This document shows, piece after piece, positions 8,176 through 16,598 of a DNA stretch of 64,000 bases. The notes below the pieces were generated by a model. That model ran no database searches. It was not told where the DNA came from and saw nothing but the letters and a program-made list of their open reading frames with translations. Position 1 is the first letter of the stretch. Each line of letters starts with the position of its first letter. The DNA comes from Pseudoalteromonas spongiae UST010723-006 (GTDB lineage: Bacteria > Pseudomonadota > Gammaproteobacteria > Enterobacterales > Alteromonadaceae). The position numbers and the translations under genes were made by a program. The stretch spans positions 806,001 through 870,000 of the forward strand of contig NZ_CP011040.1 in assembly GCF_000238255.3 (NCBI RefSeq), read 5' to 3'.

Positions 8176-8828
8176 ATAAGCGTGTTACTGTTAATGTATT
8201 TTGATTCATCCTCTACCGACAACCGTTTGTGTGCGAGTAAATGCCACACCTTTTGGGCAGGATATGAAACTTTTTTAGATATTAAATAGTCGATTAAGTT
8301 TTTGAGTGAGATACCTGAGCCTGAATCAAGTAACAACGCTATTTTTTCAACTTTTTCTAATTCTTCACTTGAGTAGCTACAGTAGAAATGTCTAAAAAAT
8401 CTCAGGATATTTGAAGCAGCCTCGCCAGGGCAAATATCGTGTTCGGTCATGACTTCATATACGCTGTTTTTACTTGTTAATTCGTAAGTTATTAATTTAA
8501 TTTTTTCCTTAAGATCTTCGTCCATTAATTTTAAAGACTGTTTTACCTCAACAAGATGTAATACATCATCAGAATAAGTGTATTGAATATCATCGGTATA
8601 ACGACGACCTAAGCTTTGAATATATTTAGAGTTACAAGCGCTTGTTACATACTTTACTTTTGGATCCATTAGTAACTTCATAACTAACAAAGCTTCAAGT
8701 GAACTTTCAACCCTAAGCATATCCGAACCGTCCGATTTAATATTTGGAAGAAAACTGATATTTGCCCACCAAGATGACCTCGTGGGTTCTTTTGCAAAAG
8801 GAAGTTTTAAATCTTTTACTTTGCTCAT
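8166..8828 (-). CDS. tnsA: TnsA-like endonuclease
   Basis: TnsA is the restriction-enzyme-like nuclease that cuts the 5' strands at Tn7 ends, which allows cut-and-paste transposition. The 220-residue protein beginning MSKVKDLKLPF has the PD-(D/E)xK pattern: E41 or E45 in RVESSLEALL, D79/D80 in GRRYTDDIQY, and E94-V-K96 in LHLVEVKQS. A C-terminal helical domain follows, the TnsC-contact region in Tn7. I chose ATG at 8828 over an upstream TTG at 8888 because the first 20 residues from TTG are hydrophobic and untypical. It is the first gene of the operon. Confidence 0.85.
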   Translation of the reverse strand: MSKVKDLKLPFAKEPTRSSWWANISFLPNIKSDGSDMLRVESSLEALLVMKLLMDPKVKYVTSACNSKYIQSLGRRYTDDIQYTYSDDVLHLVEVKQSLKLMDEDLKEKIKLITYELTSKNSVYEVMTEHDICPGEAASNILRFFRHFYCSYSSEELEKVEKIALLLDSGSGISLKNLIDYLISKKVSYPAQKVWHLLAHKRLSVEDESKYINSNTLIWA

Positions 8829-8892
8829 TTCATATTCATTTAAAATTTGAATGTAATATAGTAATAGCAAAGATTTTAGGTTGATCAAATAC

Positions 8893-8910
8893 TGTTATTT
8901 TTCAATAACA
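8893..8910. promoter_or_regulatory. palindrome upstream of tnsA, candidate autoregulatory operator
   Basis: TGTTATT (8893-8899) and AATAACA (8904-8910) form 7-bp arms around 4 nt. They lie about 65 bp upstream of the tnsA ATG, in very A/T-rich sequence that includes a TATATT on the operon strand nearer the gene. Position suggests an operator or a TnsB-family site. Confidence 0.3.
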
Positions 8911-8986
8911 TAATATAACTATAATTATATAAACTGTCATTTTTAAAGGAGAGGGCATAAATTAATGAAAAGAGGTGTGTTTTTAT

Positions 8987-9026
8987 AATTAAAATTGTTT
9001 TTGACACAATTTGATATTTTTTGACA
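8987..9026 (-). repeat. tandem 20-bp repeats, candidate TnsB-binding transposon end
   Basis: Reading inward on the minus strand from 9026, TGTCAAAAAATATCAAATTG (9026-9007) is followed directly by TGTCAAAAACAATTTTAATT (9006-8987). Both begin TGTCAAAAA. Tn7 and Tn5053-type ends start with TGT(CA) and contain about 20-bp repeats. A third TGTCATTTTT lies in the opposite sense at 8935. Confidence 0.45.
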
Positions 9027-9382
9027 CTTTTCCAAATCATTGATTTTAATCGATGTAATTTTTTTCAAAAAAATGTAATTAAATTACGAAAAAAGCAATA
9101 TTCTAATGAAAAGCTATATGATCTATGAAGCTTGATAAGCCTAAAATTGTTATCAATTTAATGGTTATTTTCTTCTGTATTAACTTTATCTTTAATTCCA
9201 AATTGGTTCGCAATCATGGTTAAGGTAAACAAGAGTGTTTGGTACAAATTAGCCAGCGAGGATGTGATTGGCTAGCATTCTACATTAGTAAGATCAGACT
9301 TATTTTTGCATGTATTAGATCTGGCAAGTCTCTACTCCTAGCCAACAATGGTAAATGCAATGTGCCGGGTAAGTTGTCTGAT
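9027..9382. other. gene-free stretch between transposon end and recombinase remnant
   Basis: No convincing reading frame is seen. The sequence may be the unreadable 5' part of the decayed recombinase that becomes recognisable at about 9383. A/T-rich runs continue to about 9230. Confidence 0.4.
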
Positions 9383-9610
9383 ATGGCATCACAGTATGTG
9401 AAATGAGGAAGTCTGACCGTACTGGTGCGTGCCATCTTTATCCTCACAACACAGCTCGATAATGGCGCTGATATTCGCCATATCCAAGAAATGCTAGGTC
9501 ATGCAAGCATCCTCACTACGCAACTTTACACTCATGTAAGTCGCAAGAAGTTATTTGAGGTTTATGAAGCCACTTATCCTTCTGCTGAAGGTGGTAGTCG
9601 GTTGTTTTAG
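9383..9610 (+). pseudogene. frameshifted C-terminus of a tyrosine recombinase
   Basis: Three frame segments together give the integrase C terminus. ASQYVK is read from 9386. [11 protein letters not shown] (9424 onward, another frame) corresponds to the active-site motif 'G.CHlfRHt.AT' with the catalytic Arg replaced by Pro. [18 protein letters not shown], then TTQLYTHVS (open to TAG at 9608-9610) corresponds to the 'LGH..i.TT..YTHV' box with catalytic His and Tyr. At least two indels separate them, so the enzyme is dead. It is probably a relic of an integrative element that brought in neighbouring genes. Confidence 0.7.
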
Positions 9611-9684
9611 TTTTCTTTTCTATGCATTGAAAACTTTATTTGTTAGTATCTGAAAAATATATATTTTAGTTTTGGAATTTTTCT

Positions 9685-10029
9685 ATGGATTGGAATAGAG
9701 CATTAAAAGTTGGTGGACCATCGGTAATTGTTACTTATGTATTTTACAATTTAACAAATAATTATCTGGCAGAATCTCAACTACTTCAAAATAACCTTCT
9801 TCTGAATATCGTTTTCTTGGCGATTGTTTTCTTATTTTGCATTTTTGTTTGTTATCGCGTGACGATGCCAAAGAATGATTCCTCTAATAAACCTCAAATT
9901 CTCGATAATGAAATTGAAGAAAATGAAGTTGAATCCTCTTTAAACATTGGCCAAAAATATAAAGTAGCAGATATCAAGAATAATAAAATTAATAAAAACA
10001 AAGTTAAGGGTGATTTGAACATCGGTTAA
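9685..10029 (+). CDS. small two-TM protein with N-rich GDLNIG repeats, ABC-3C cluster
   Basis: The 114-residue protein has hydrophobic segments at about 10-27 and 38-58. A cytoplasmic tail carries two copies of a motif: DNEIEENEVESSLNIG (about 74-89) and NNKINKNKVKGDLNIG (about 99-114). The next gene begins with a third copy, NNEINNNEVAGDLNVG. That suggests the tail docks on, or polymerises with, the partner protein. It is the first gene of a four-gene run leading to an SMC-like ATPase. I infer that it is the membrane-acting component of an ABC-three-component-type system. No homologue is recognised. Confidence 0.6.
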   Translation: MDWNRALKVGGPSVIVTYVFYNLTNNYLAESQLLQNNLLLNIVFLAIVFLFCIFVCYRVTMPKNDSSNKPQILDNEIEENEVESSLNIGQKYKVADIKNNKINKNKVKGDLNIG

Positions 10030-10050
10030 TGCCGATAGCAGGATTTAGCA

Positions 10051-10626
10051 ATGGTAAGTTCAGTCCATAATAACGAAATAAATAATAATGAAGTGGCTGG
10101 TGACTTAAATGTTGGAAGCACTGTAGTAAAACTGCCAAATTTTAATATTGATGTTAGTGCAGCAGCTTTAAAAGAATTAATTGCAACCCATGAGAAATTG
10201 AGGGAGGACTCTCCTGAATACGAGTTTTTTTTGGAGCAACTACAAGAAAAAATCACCGCTAAAGCTAACCGAAAAGTAATAGGGTTAGAAAATAAGCTAA
10301 GATTGGCGAATAGAGCGCATTATTACGATGGCGCATTAATTTCAAGCCAAAAAGCAGCCAAAATGATCACTAAACTTCAGCATGTTAAGTCATATCAAAT
10401 TATATTTGATCATGTTTTGAGTTTGATTTTAACTCGATTTAAGGCACATATACTCCCGCTATTACAAAAACAATGTGACGAAGTCATCATTGCCAGCGCT
10501 ATTAATTCAACAATTTTGGAGCCTTTATCGCAGGAAGTCTCAATGGCGGGTGGCATGATGAGCAGTGAGTTAGTTGAAGGGATGCTATATTTTTTAACAG
10601 AAAAGTGTCATGTGGAGTGGATCTAA
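10051..10626 (+). CDS. partner protein of the ABC-3C-like cluster
   Basis: The 191-residue protein has an N-terminal NNEINNNEVAGDLNVG motif (about 7-22) shared with the protein upstream, then a mainly helical region with no catalytic motif I know. RBS AGGA sits 8 nt before ATG 10051, and its stop overlaps the next start by 1 nt (TAATG). In ABC-3C systems the first component pairs a variable effector domain with a C-terminal domain dedicated to the system. This protein may be that dedicated part, with the effector supplied by the separate membrane protein. The assignment rests on gene order. Confidence 0.55.
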   Translation: MVSSVHNNEINNNEVAGDLNVGSTVVKLPNFNIDVSAAALKELIATHEKLREDSPEYEFFLEQLQEKITAKANRKVIGLENKLRLANRAHYYDGALISSQKAAKMITKLQHVKSYQIIFDHVLSLILTRFKAHILPLLQKQCDEVIIASAINSTILEPLSQEVSMAGGMMSSELVEGMLYFLTEKCHVEWI

Positions 10627-11120
10627 TGATCATGTACCATCCTAGCTATGATGCTCATCACTGTGCTTATAGATATCTAAATTTATTACGGTCATTTCCA
10701 AACTTTCAGTGTGATAAAACACTTTTGAGCTTTGTAGATTTTTACTACGTTTACCCTCATCTACTAAATGAAATGAAAAAGCTGCCGTCCCCTTTACATC
10801 GTTATAAGTCGCTTATTTCAGGGATTAAGAACCCATTCGAAGTAACTCCAAATTCTAGGGCTTTATTTTTCGAATTAAAATCTCTTCAAAAAGTGGCATT
10901 AGCAAATCTTCAATATAGAGGATTGGTCACAGTTACTAACAACAATGTTTGTTTAATAGATACAAAACTTCCGAATTTGCTAGTTAAAACATTTGAAGAA
11001 GATTCTTTCAGTAAAACAGACATTTTTAAGCTATTAGTTAATGAGCTACCAAAGGTACAGTTGTCTGGAAATAATGGATTAAAAGCTCGTAGTGGATTAA
11101 TGGAATACAAATATGATTAA
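10626..11120 (+). CDS. ABC-three-component-type middle component
   Basis: This 164-residue protein starts MIMYHPSYDAHHCAYRYLNLL and continues with LSFVDFYYVYPHLL. This fits the pattern of ABC-3C middle components, small helical proteins that open with 'Y.P.yD..h...R.l.LL' and a 'DFy..fP..l' stretch. I chose ATG 10626 because GGAG precedes it by 9 nt, rather than the in-frame GTG at 10605. It overlaps the ATPase gene by 8 bp. The middle component is thought to bridge the ATPase and the effector. Recognition is by pattern, not search. Confidence 0.6.
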   Translation: MIMYHPSYDAHHCAYRYLNLLRSFPNFQCDKTLLSFVDFYYVYPHLLNEMKKLPSPLHRYKSLISGIKNPFEVTPNSRALFFELKSLQKVALANLQYRGLVTVTNNNVCLIDTKLPNLLVKTFEEDSFSKTDIFKLLVNELPKVQLSGNNGLKARSGLMEYKYD

Positions 11121-13020
11121 GTCAAATTTCTATATTGAGCGATTAGTTGTTGAGAAGCTAGGACGCTTCGTATATGACGAAGAGTTTCACAAAGGTATAA
11201 ATGTTATCAGAGGTGAACACTCAGTCGGGAAAACAACAATTTTAGAATTGATTTTCTATGTATTAGGTGGGGAGATCAAAGCTAATCAATGGCTACATCC
11301 TGCGGATAAGTGTGACAGCGTTATTTGCCAGTTAAATATAAATGGAAAAACATTTACCTTAAAGCGAGCGATTGAAGTTGGGAAAATTCCTGATATTTCT
11401 ATGTTCTCTAATGACATGAATGCTGCACTCGAATCTGTGTTGGGCTGGAAACATTTTGGCCCTAGGAGAACCGAGAAAAGAGCTTCATTTTCAGAGTGTA
11501 TGTTTGAGCTACTAGGCTGGGAGTCATCAAAATCTGAAGAATATGCCAATCTCACGATGCATCAGTTATTACGATTTCTATACGCAGATCAGGAAACTTC
11601 ATCGTTCAAACTTTTTAGAGCTGAAGATAATAAACGAGCTGATAGCGATACAATGAGAATTGCTGTTGCTGAGTTCCTATTAGGTTTAGATAACCTAGAT
11701 ACGCATCAGCTTAGACAAGAACTTTTAATGGCAGATCGTGAGTTTGAATCAATTAAATCTGAATTATCAGCTATTTATAAAATATTAGGGAAAGATTCTG
11801 GTTTGACCCTTGAGAGTATGCAAACTGAAATTGTAAAAAACAATGAGGAAATTGTATTACTAAGAGAGCAAAAATTTGAATCAGTATCTAATGATAATTT
11901 AGAAAAAGAGAGAGCTAGAAAATACAAAAGAGTTGAAGATGAAATCAACTTGATTTCTAGGAAGTTGAAAAGTTTCAAAGATGATTTAGGGACGGTAGTT
12001 GGCGAAATTGTTGATTGTGAGCTTTACTCGGAATCACTTGAGTTTAGGAAGAAAACCCTTCTTGAGTCACAAGCATTATATAACTCACTTGGCGAAATTA
12101 GCTTTGATAAATGCCCAGTGTGCCTTGAGAAAGTAGAACCTGTAGAACAGGGACATTGTTCATTGTGCAAATGTGAACTAAAAGAAGAAGAGAGTGATAA
12201 TTATTTAGAGCTTTTGACTGAATTAAATTTTCAAATAAAGAGTAACTCAACTGTTATGACAAATTATCTAGACCAAAAAGAAGGTCTTGAGGCGATAATT
12301 GAAATTACTGTGGGAGAGCTTAAAGAAGCACAAAGCAGGCTTGTTGAAGTTGCAAAAGTAGTAGATCTTACTCAAAGCCAAAGAGAAGATAATGCGAGGA
12401 AGATTGGGTTTCTAGAAGCTCAAAATGAGAACTCTAAGAATAAAATCAATATCATTAAAAGCTTAGATGCCAAGAAATCAAGAAAAACTGCTCTAATAGA
12501 AAAAATTGCAGAAATTAAACAGAAGATTGAAGACGCAACTCTTTCCAATCAAAGACGTTCAAATAATGTATACAACGGATTATCAAAATCTATTGTAAAC
12601 ATATTAAATAGCGAGAAAAGAGAAGATGGTTCACCTTACGAAGAAAGCTTTCTTTCGTCTGGTGTAAATGATGTAGAGATCGACTTTGCTAAAGATAGAT
12701 TACTCTTAGATGGCAGAGTAAAGTTCTCAGCCAGCTCTAACTTTATCAAGAAAAATACTTTCCACATTTCTACACTGTTAAGGTCTCTTCAAGACAATGC
12801 TTATCGATTGCCTAGATTTCTAATGCTAGATTCTATCGAGAATGGAGGAATGAAACCTTTTCGAAGCCATCAATTCCAGAAAAAGATTATAGAGTTGTTT
12901 TCCCAAATTGAAGGTGATTTTCAACTGATTTTCTGTACTTCGATGGTGTTAGATGATTTAAACAACGATGAATATGGTGTAGGTCCATATCATTTAGACA
13001 ACGTTATAAAGTTAAAATAA
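11113..13020 (+). CDS. Rad50/SMC-like ABC ATPase of an ABC-3C-like system
   Basis: In this 635-residue protein Walker A is GEHSVGKTT (34-42), Walker B is RFLMLDSIEN (near 570), and a signature-like segment is VKFSASSNF. Long coiled-coil stretches (about 195-325 and 360-490) flank a zinc-hook-like cluster CPVC (334-337) and CSLCKC (349-354). This layout is that of SMC/Rad50-type ATPases. It differs from true Rad50 in size and in its partners, which are the small proteins upstream rather than a Mre11 nuclease. The gene closes an overlapping operon. I infer a conflict (anti-phage) ATPase that senses DNA or nucleoprotein and triggers the membrane component. Confidence 0.8.
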   Translation: MIKSNFYIERLVVEKLGRFVYDEEFHKGINVIRGEHSVGKTTILELIFYVLGGEIKANQWLHPADKCDSVICQLNINGKTFTLKRAIEVGKIPDISMFSNDMNAALESVLGWKHFGPRRTEKRASFSECMFELLGWESSKSEEYANLTMHQLLRFLYADQETSSFKLFRAEDNKRADSDTMRIAVAEFLLGLDNLDTHQLRQELLMADREFESIKSELSAIYKILGKDSGLTLESMQTEIVKNNEEIVLLREQKFESVSNDNLEKERARKYKRVEDEINLISRKLKSFKDDLGTVVGEIVDCELYSESLEFRKKTLLESQALYNSLGEISFDKCPVCLEKVEPVEQGHCSLCKCELKEEESDNYLELLTELNFQIKSNSTVMTNYLDQKEGLEAIIEITVGELKEAQSRLVEVAKVVDLTQSQREDNARKIGFLEAQNENSKNKINIIKSLDAKKSRKTALIEKIAEIKQKIEDATLSNQRRSNNVYNGLSKSIVNILNSEKREDGSPYEESFLSSGVNDVEIDFAKDRLLLDGRVKFSASSNFIKKNTFHISTLLRSLQDNAYRLPRFLMLDSIENGGMKPFRSHQFQKKIIELFSQIEGDFQLIFCTSMVLDDLNNDEYGVGPYHLDNVIKLK

Positions 13021-13383
13021 CAAAGTTTAAAGTAACTCCATCCTTAATTTGAAGCTGGATCGTAGTTCGTACTAATTTATATGAATACACGATTCTACGA
13101 TCCATTTATTAGTTAATATATTTTCTATGCATTAAAAACTGCAACATTAATCTTACACCTTAGAATAAACTGATTAACTCAGAATAGAGCGTTATTCTGA
13201 GTTCTCGCGAGAATCACCAGACGACAGGAAGAAGTTAGACACATTTATGACGCAAAACACGCAATTTAACATAACGTGCATTATAAGCTTTAATGTGTTT
13301 CGCTATATCAATTCTTTAGTGCAATTTTCGAATTAAGTTCTTAACTATATAAAGAACAAATTATTTTATAAATTACGTTTTAC
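13021..13383. other. intergenic boundary with hairpin and 12-bp palindrome
   Basis: CTCAGAATA (13178-13186) and TATTCTGAG (13193-13201) form a perfect 9-bp stem with a 6-nt loop. The perfect palindrome TTCTCGCGAGAA (13202-13213) follows immediately. No gene is visible. The stretch separates the accessory region from core genes and may carry the terminator of the ABC-3C-like operon and an attachment scar. Confidence 0.5.
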
Positions 13384-15168
13384 ATGAGTGACTTTAAAAA
13401 ACAACGTCATCTACTTAGCGTATACACAATCGCGGTTATTGTAACTGGTATCGCGCTTACATTCGTCTCACTGTACTTTTATAGCCAGGTTGATAAACAA
13501 TGGCGCTTGTATTCAACTGATGCACAGCAAGTATACTCATTACATGACACGCTTATACAAAAAATGGGATATGGCGGGTTCATACATGATTTTAAGAACT
13601 TGGTGTTACGTAAAGACATTGAACGATATGAGCCATTACTTAATCAAAATCTACAAGACATAAAATTGACCTTGGAGAAGCTTAAGGAGTTTAATCAATA
13701 TACACCTGAGTCAATTAAGGTTATAAGCAAAACGGTTACCGCTTACGAACAAAAGTTAAATGTTGTTTTAGTCATGATTGGCCAAGGTAAAAGCAGTGAA
13801 CAAATTGATGCTGTTGTTAAAGTGGATGATTTACCCGCGCTTAAAGCGCTTGCACAATTTGATAGTCAACTAAATTCTCGTTTAACAAAAGAAGGAAAAT
13901 TAATTAACAACCACTTTTCTGTTGCGTATAGCGTTCATATTGCCAGTATTGTTATTTTTCTTTGTTTATTCGCAATTTATTTTATTAAGTTAATATCAGC
14001 AAACAAAAAAGAACACGAGTTAACAAACAAAGCTTTGGAAGGCGCGCGCGTAAAATCTGATTTTCTTGCAAATATGAGTCATGAAATTAGAACACCGTTA
14101 AACGGCATTATGGGAGCGTTGCAATTACTTCAAGGTAATTTAAAACAAGTTAAAAATATCGACTTAGCCTCAAAGGCATTATTTTCGTGTAGAGCTTTAT
14201 TGACAATCATTAACGATATTTTGGATTTCTCCAAAATTGAAGCAAATCGAATTGATATAGAACAGGTTGATTTTTCATTAGGTGAAGTTTTAGAAGGTTT
14301 ATCATCTAATGTTTTGCCGCTAGCTAGTGATAAACGCATTTCATTTGCCATAGAAAAAGACAACAACATGAGTGATTTGTGGGTTGGTGATCCGGTTCGT
14401 GTCGGGCAAATTTTACTTAATTTAACGTCAAATGCAGTCAAATTTACTGAAACTGGTGGTGTAACTGTGTCTGTTTGCCGCAAACAATTAAATGATATTG
14501 ATGGAATAAATTTTGTGGTAACCGATACAGGCATCGGTATGAGTGAAGAGGCATTATTTCAACTTTTTGAACGATTTACCCAAGCCGATTCAAGTATCAC
14601 CCGCAAGTTTGGTGGCACTGGTTTAGGAATGGCAATCACAAAAAACCTTGTTACCTTAATGGGTGGAAAAATTACTGCAACCAGTGGTATTAACCAAGGT
14701 ACGCAGGTATCTGTGTTTTTACCATTACCGCAAAGCGATAAAAACACGCTGGTGAGCGAAGAACAAACAATTACCCCACCCGATTTAAAGCATCTATCAA
14801 TTTTAGTAGCGGAAGATAACGCGCTTAACACCGTTATTATCAAAGCTATGATGGAGGCAACTAATGCTTCTCTTCACTTTGTCACTGATGGTGCTGAGGC
14901 GGTTGAACAATTCACTGAATTCTCACCCGATTTAATTTTAATGGATATTCAAATGCCCAAAATGGATGGCATGGAAGCTTGTCGTCGTATTAGAGGCGAA
15001 AATGGTGACATTCCAATAATTGCTATAACGGCAAATGTGATGAAAAACGATGTATTAAACTATCACCACATCGGGTTTAACAGCCACATTGCTAAACCAA
15101 TTGATAAGAATGTGTTGTATAAAACTTTAAAAAGCTTTGCTGATAACTCAAACGGAAGTGATAGCTAA
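13384..15168 (+). CDS. hybrid sensor histidine kinase with receiver domain
   Basis: This 594-residue inner-membrane protein has TM segments at about 12-34 and 182-204 around a helical sensory domain of about 145 residues. A HisKA domain follows with H233 in NMSHEIRTPLN, then HATPase_c (N box LNLTSNAVKF, G1 DTGIGM, G2 GGTGLGMAI). The C-terminal receiver domain has phosphoacceptor D521 (LILMDIQMPKMDG) and conserved Lys in IAKPID. A separate Hpt protein and response regulator must complete the phosphorelay; none is adjacent. The signal is unknown. The 3' end overlaps a convergent small gene by 4 bp. Confidence 0.95.
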   Translation: MSDFKKQRHLLSVYTIAVIVTGIALTFVSLYFYSQVDKQWRLYSTDAQQVYSLHDTLIQKMGYGGFIHDFKNLVLRKDIERYEPLLNQNLQDIKLTLEKLKEFNQYTPESIKVISKTVTAYEQKLNVVLVMIGQGKSSEQIDAVVKVDDLPALKALAQFDSQLNSRLTKEGKLINNHFSVAYSVHIASIVIFLCLFAIYFIKLISANKKEHELTNKALEGARVKSDFLANMSHEIRTPLNGIMGALQLLQGNLKQVKNIDLASKALFSCRALLTIINDILDFSKIEANRIDIEQVDFSLGEVLEGLSSNVLPLASDKRISFAIEKDNNMSDLWVGDPVRVGQILLNLTSNAVKFTETGGVTVSVCRKQLNDIDGINFVVTDTGIGMSEEALFQLFERFTQADSSITRKFGGTGLGMAITKNLVTLMGGKITATSGINQGTQVSVFLPLPQSDKNTLVSEEQTITPPDLKHLSILVAEDNALNTVIIKAMMEATNASLHFVTDGAEAVEQFTEFSPDLILMDIQMPKMDGMEACRRIRGENGDIPIIAITANVMKNDVLNYHHIGFNSHIAKPIDKNVLYKTLKSFADNSNGSDS

Positions 15169-15416
15169 GAGTCGTAAGTTTCTTGGATCGCTTTGATATG
15201 CTTAATGTGTTGCTCAGACGCAGCATCAATATTGTTGAATTGGCTTTCTAACATGCCGGTGCTTACGCCTACTGTAATGATAATTGCTGATGCGATTGTG
15301 ACAGACACTTTGGTGGTACGTGAGGTATTAGTAAAGAAATAATAAACGAGCCAAAGCAAAAATAAGTAAACAACAATCTGCCAAGCATAATTAAAAAGGG
15401 ACTGAACTAAATCCAT
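15165..15416 (-). CDS. small two-TM membrane protein
   Basis: The 83-residue protein has hydrophobic segments at about 10-28 and 37-54 and a charged C-terminal tail (SEQHIKHIKAIQ). It converges on the histidine kinase gene with a 4-bp overlap. I do not recognise the family. Confidence 0.6.
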   Translation of the reverse strand: MDLVQSLFNYAWQIVVYLFLLWLVYYFFTNTSRTTKVSVTIASAIIITVGVSTGMLESQFNNIDAASEQHIKHIKAIQETYDS

Positions 15417-15473
15417 AGTATGTACTTCTTTACTAATCGTGAAGTTATTCTACCAAGAAGCGAATTTAAATTC

Positions 15474-15572
15474 CTATTTATTTTTACCCGCTTTCTTAGC
15501 TAAGAATTTTCCAAAGAGATTGAGTAACAAAACAAACAGAATTACTACAGAGAGTAACGCAAGTAATTTCAT
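15474..15572 (-). CDS. 32-residue single-TM protein
   Basis: A short minus-strand frame encodes one hydrophobic helix (MKLLALLSVVILFVLLLNLF) followed by a Lys-rich tail (KFLAKKAGKNK), the classic layout of a bitopic miniprotein with a cytoplasmic basic end. An opposite-strand frame over the same bases has no such logic. The ribosome site is not obvious, so the call rests on composition. Confidence 0.45.
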   Translation of the reverse strand: MKLLALLSVVILFVLLLNLFGKFLAKKAGKNK

Positions 15573-15900
15573 AATAAGCACTGACTATTTATTCATAGAT
15601 TCTACAAAACTACCCTACTTATTTTCACTTTACTAGTTTTAGCGTTAAATACATTTGCGTGTGTAAATTAGATATAGGTATTAGAAAATAAACTATTTAT
15701 GAAGTGTTAATAGCGTATTGCCAAATAACTACCAGTGCATAAATTGCGCAAAGTAGTTGTTTTGAAATATAGAATTCGTTTTTATGATTGTGAATTTCGG
15801 CAAAATCTCTACAATATACTCCTTTAAATGCGTCGTTAATCATCTCAATTACTATTGATTGAGGTCACTGGCTATCGTTCAGCCATATTTAGGAAGTAAC

Positions 15901-16542
15901 ATGATTTCCAAAGAAGCCACTCTTGTAAAAGAAGCGCTTATTGCTAAGGGGTTAGAAACACCTCTCAAAGACGTAGGCCTTAGTTCAGAACAAAAATATG
16001 ACAAACTAAAAGGCTTATTTACAGAAGTTGTTGATACACTTGGGCTTGATCTTAATGATGATAGCCTAGCCGAAACGCCACATCGCATTGCAAAAATGTA
16101 TGTGCATGAGATTTTTTCGGGGCTTGATTACGAAACCTTTCCAAAAATTGCGTTAATTGAAAATAAAATGCAAGTAGATGAAATGGTTAAAGTGAATAGC
16201 ATTTCACTAACGAGTACCTGTGAGCATCATTTTGTTACCATCGATGGTTACGCCAAGGTCGCTTATATTCCAAATGAAAAGATCATCGGTCTGTCTAAAA
16301 TCAATCGTATTGTGCGCTTTTTTGCAAAGCGCCCTCAAGTACAAGAGCGACTAACACAGCAAATACTCATTGCTTTACAAGCTCTGCTTGAAACTGACAA
16401 TGTCGCAGTATCAATTAACGCAACTCATTATTGTGTTAAAAGCCGTGGTGTAATGGATGCCACGTCTGAAACATCAACCACTGCATTAGGTGGCGATTTC
16501 AAAACCAATAGCAATACTCGCGCTGAGTTCTTAGCGAATTAA
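15901..16542 (+). CDS. folE: GTP cyclohydrolase I
   Basis: FolE converts GTP to 7,8-dihydroneopterin triphosphate, the first step to folate and pterins. The 213-residue protein has the zinc-site Cys and His in STCEHHF, the substrate region [20 protein letters not shown], and the second zinc Cys in [12 protein letters not shown] chose ATG 15901 because AGGA sits 5-8 nt upstream; in-frame upstream starts lack a ribosome site. A strong terminator follows. Confidence 0.97.
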   Translation: MISKEATLVKEALIAKGLETPLKDVGLSSEQKYDKLKGLFTEVVDTLGLDLNDDSLAETPHRIAKMYVHEIFSGLDYETFPKIALIENKMQVDEMVKVNSISLTSTCEHHFVTIDGYAKVAYIPNEKIIGLSKINRIVRFFAKRPQVQERLTQQILIALQALLETDNVAVSINATHYCVKSRGVMDATSETSTTALGGDFKTNSNTRAEFLAN

Positions 16543-16545
16543 TAC

Positions 16546-16579
16546 AAAAAAAGGTGTGATTAAAAATCACACCTTTTTT
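16546..16579. terminator. terminator after folE, bidirectional
   Basis: AAGGTGTGATT (16551-16561) and AATCACACCTT (16565-16575) pair around a 3-nt loop, with A and T runs on both sides. It can serve folE and the convergent gene. Confidence 0.9.
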
Positions 16580-16598
16580 AATTAAATACAATTTTACT

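Larger units (their letters stand above)
2960..9026 (-). mobile_element. Tn7-like transposon (tnsA-proximal end visible)
   Basis: The minimum extent runs from the last operon gene to the candidate terminal repeats beyond tnsA. The gene order tnsA, tnsB (split), tnsC, tnsD/tniQ, orf118, orf71 is contiguous and overlapping on the minus strand. In Tn7-like elements cargo lies on the tnsD side, so the element probably continues left through the STAS/ATPase gene and perhaps beyond the window. No target-site duplication could be identified because the left end is unresolved. Confidence 0.8.

Noticed and set aside
2960..9026. CRISPR-associated (RNA-guided) transposon
   Set aside because: No cas genes and no repeat-spacer array are present; the TniQ is long and TnsD-like.
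15439..15636. 65-codon plus-strand frame
   Set aside because: No ribosome site and a meaningless composition; the opposite strand encodes a coherent membrane miniprotein.
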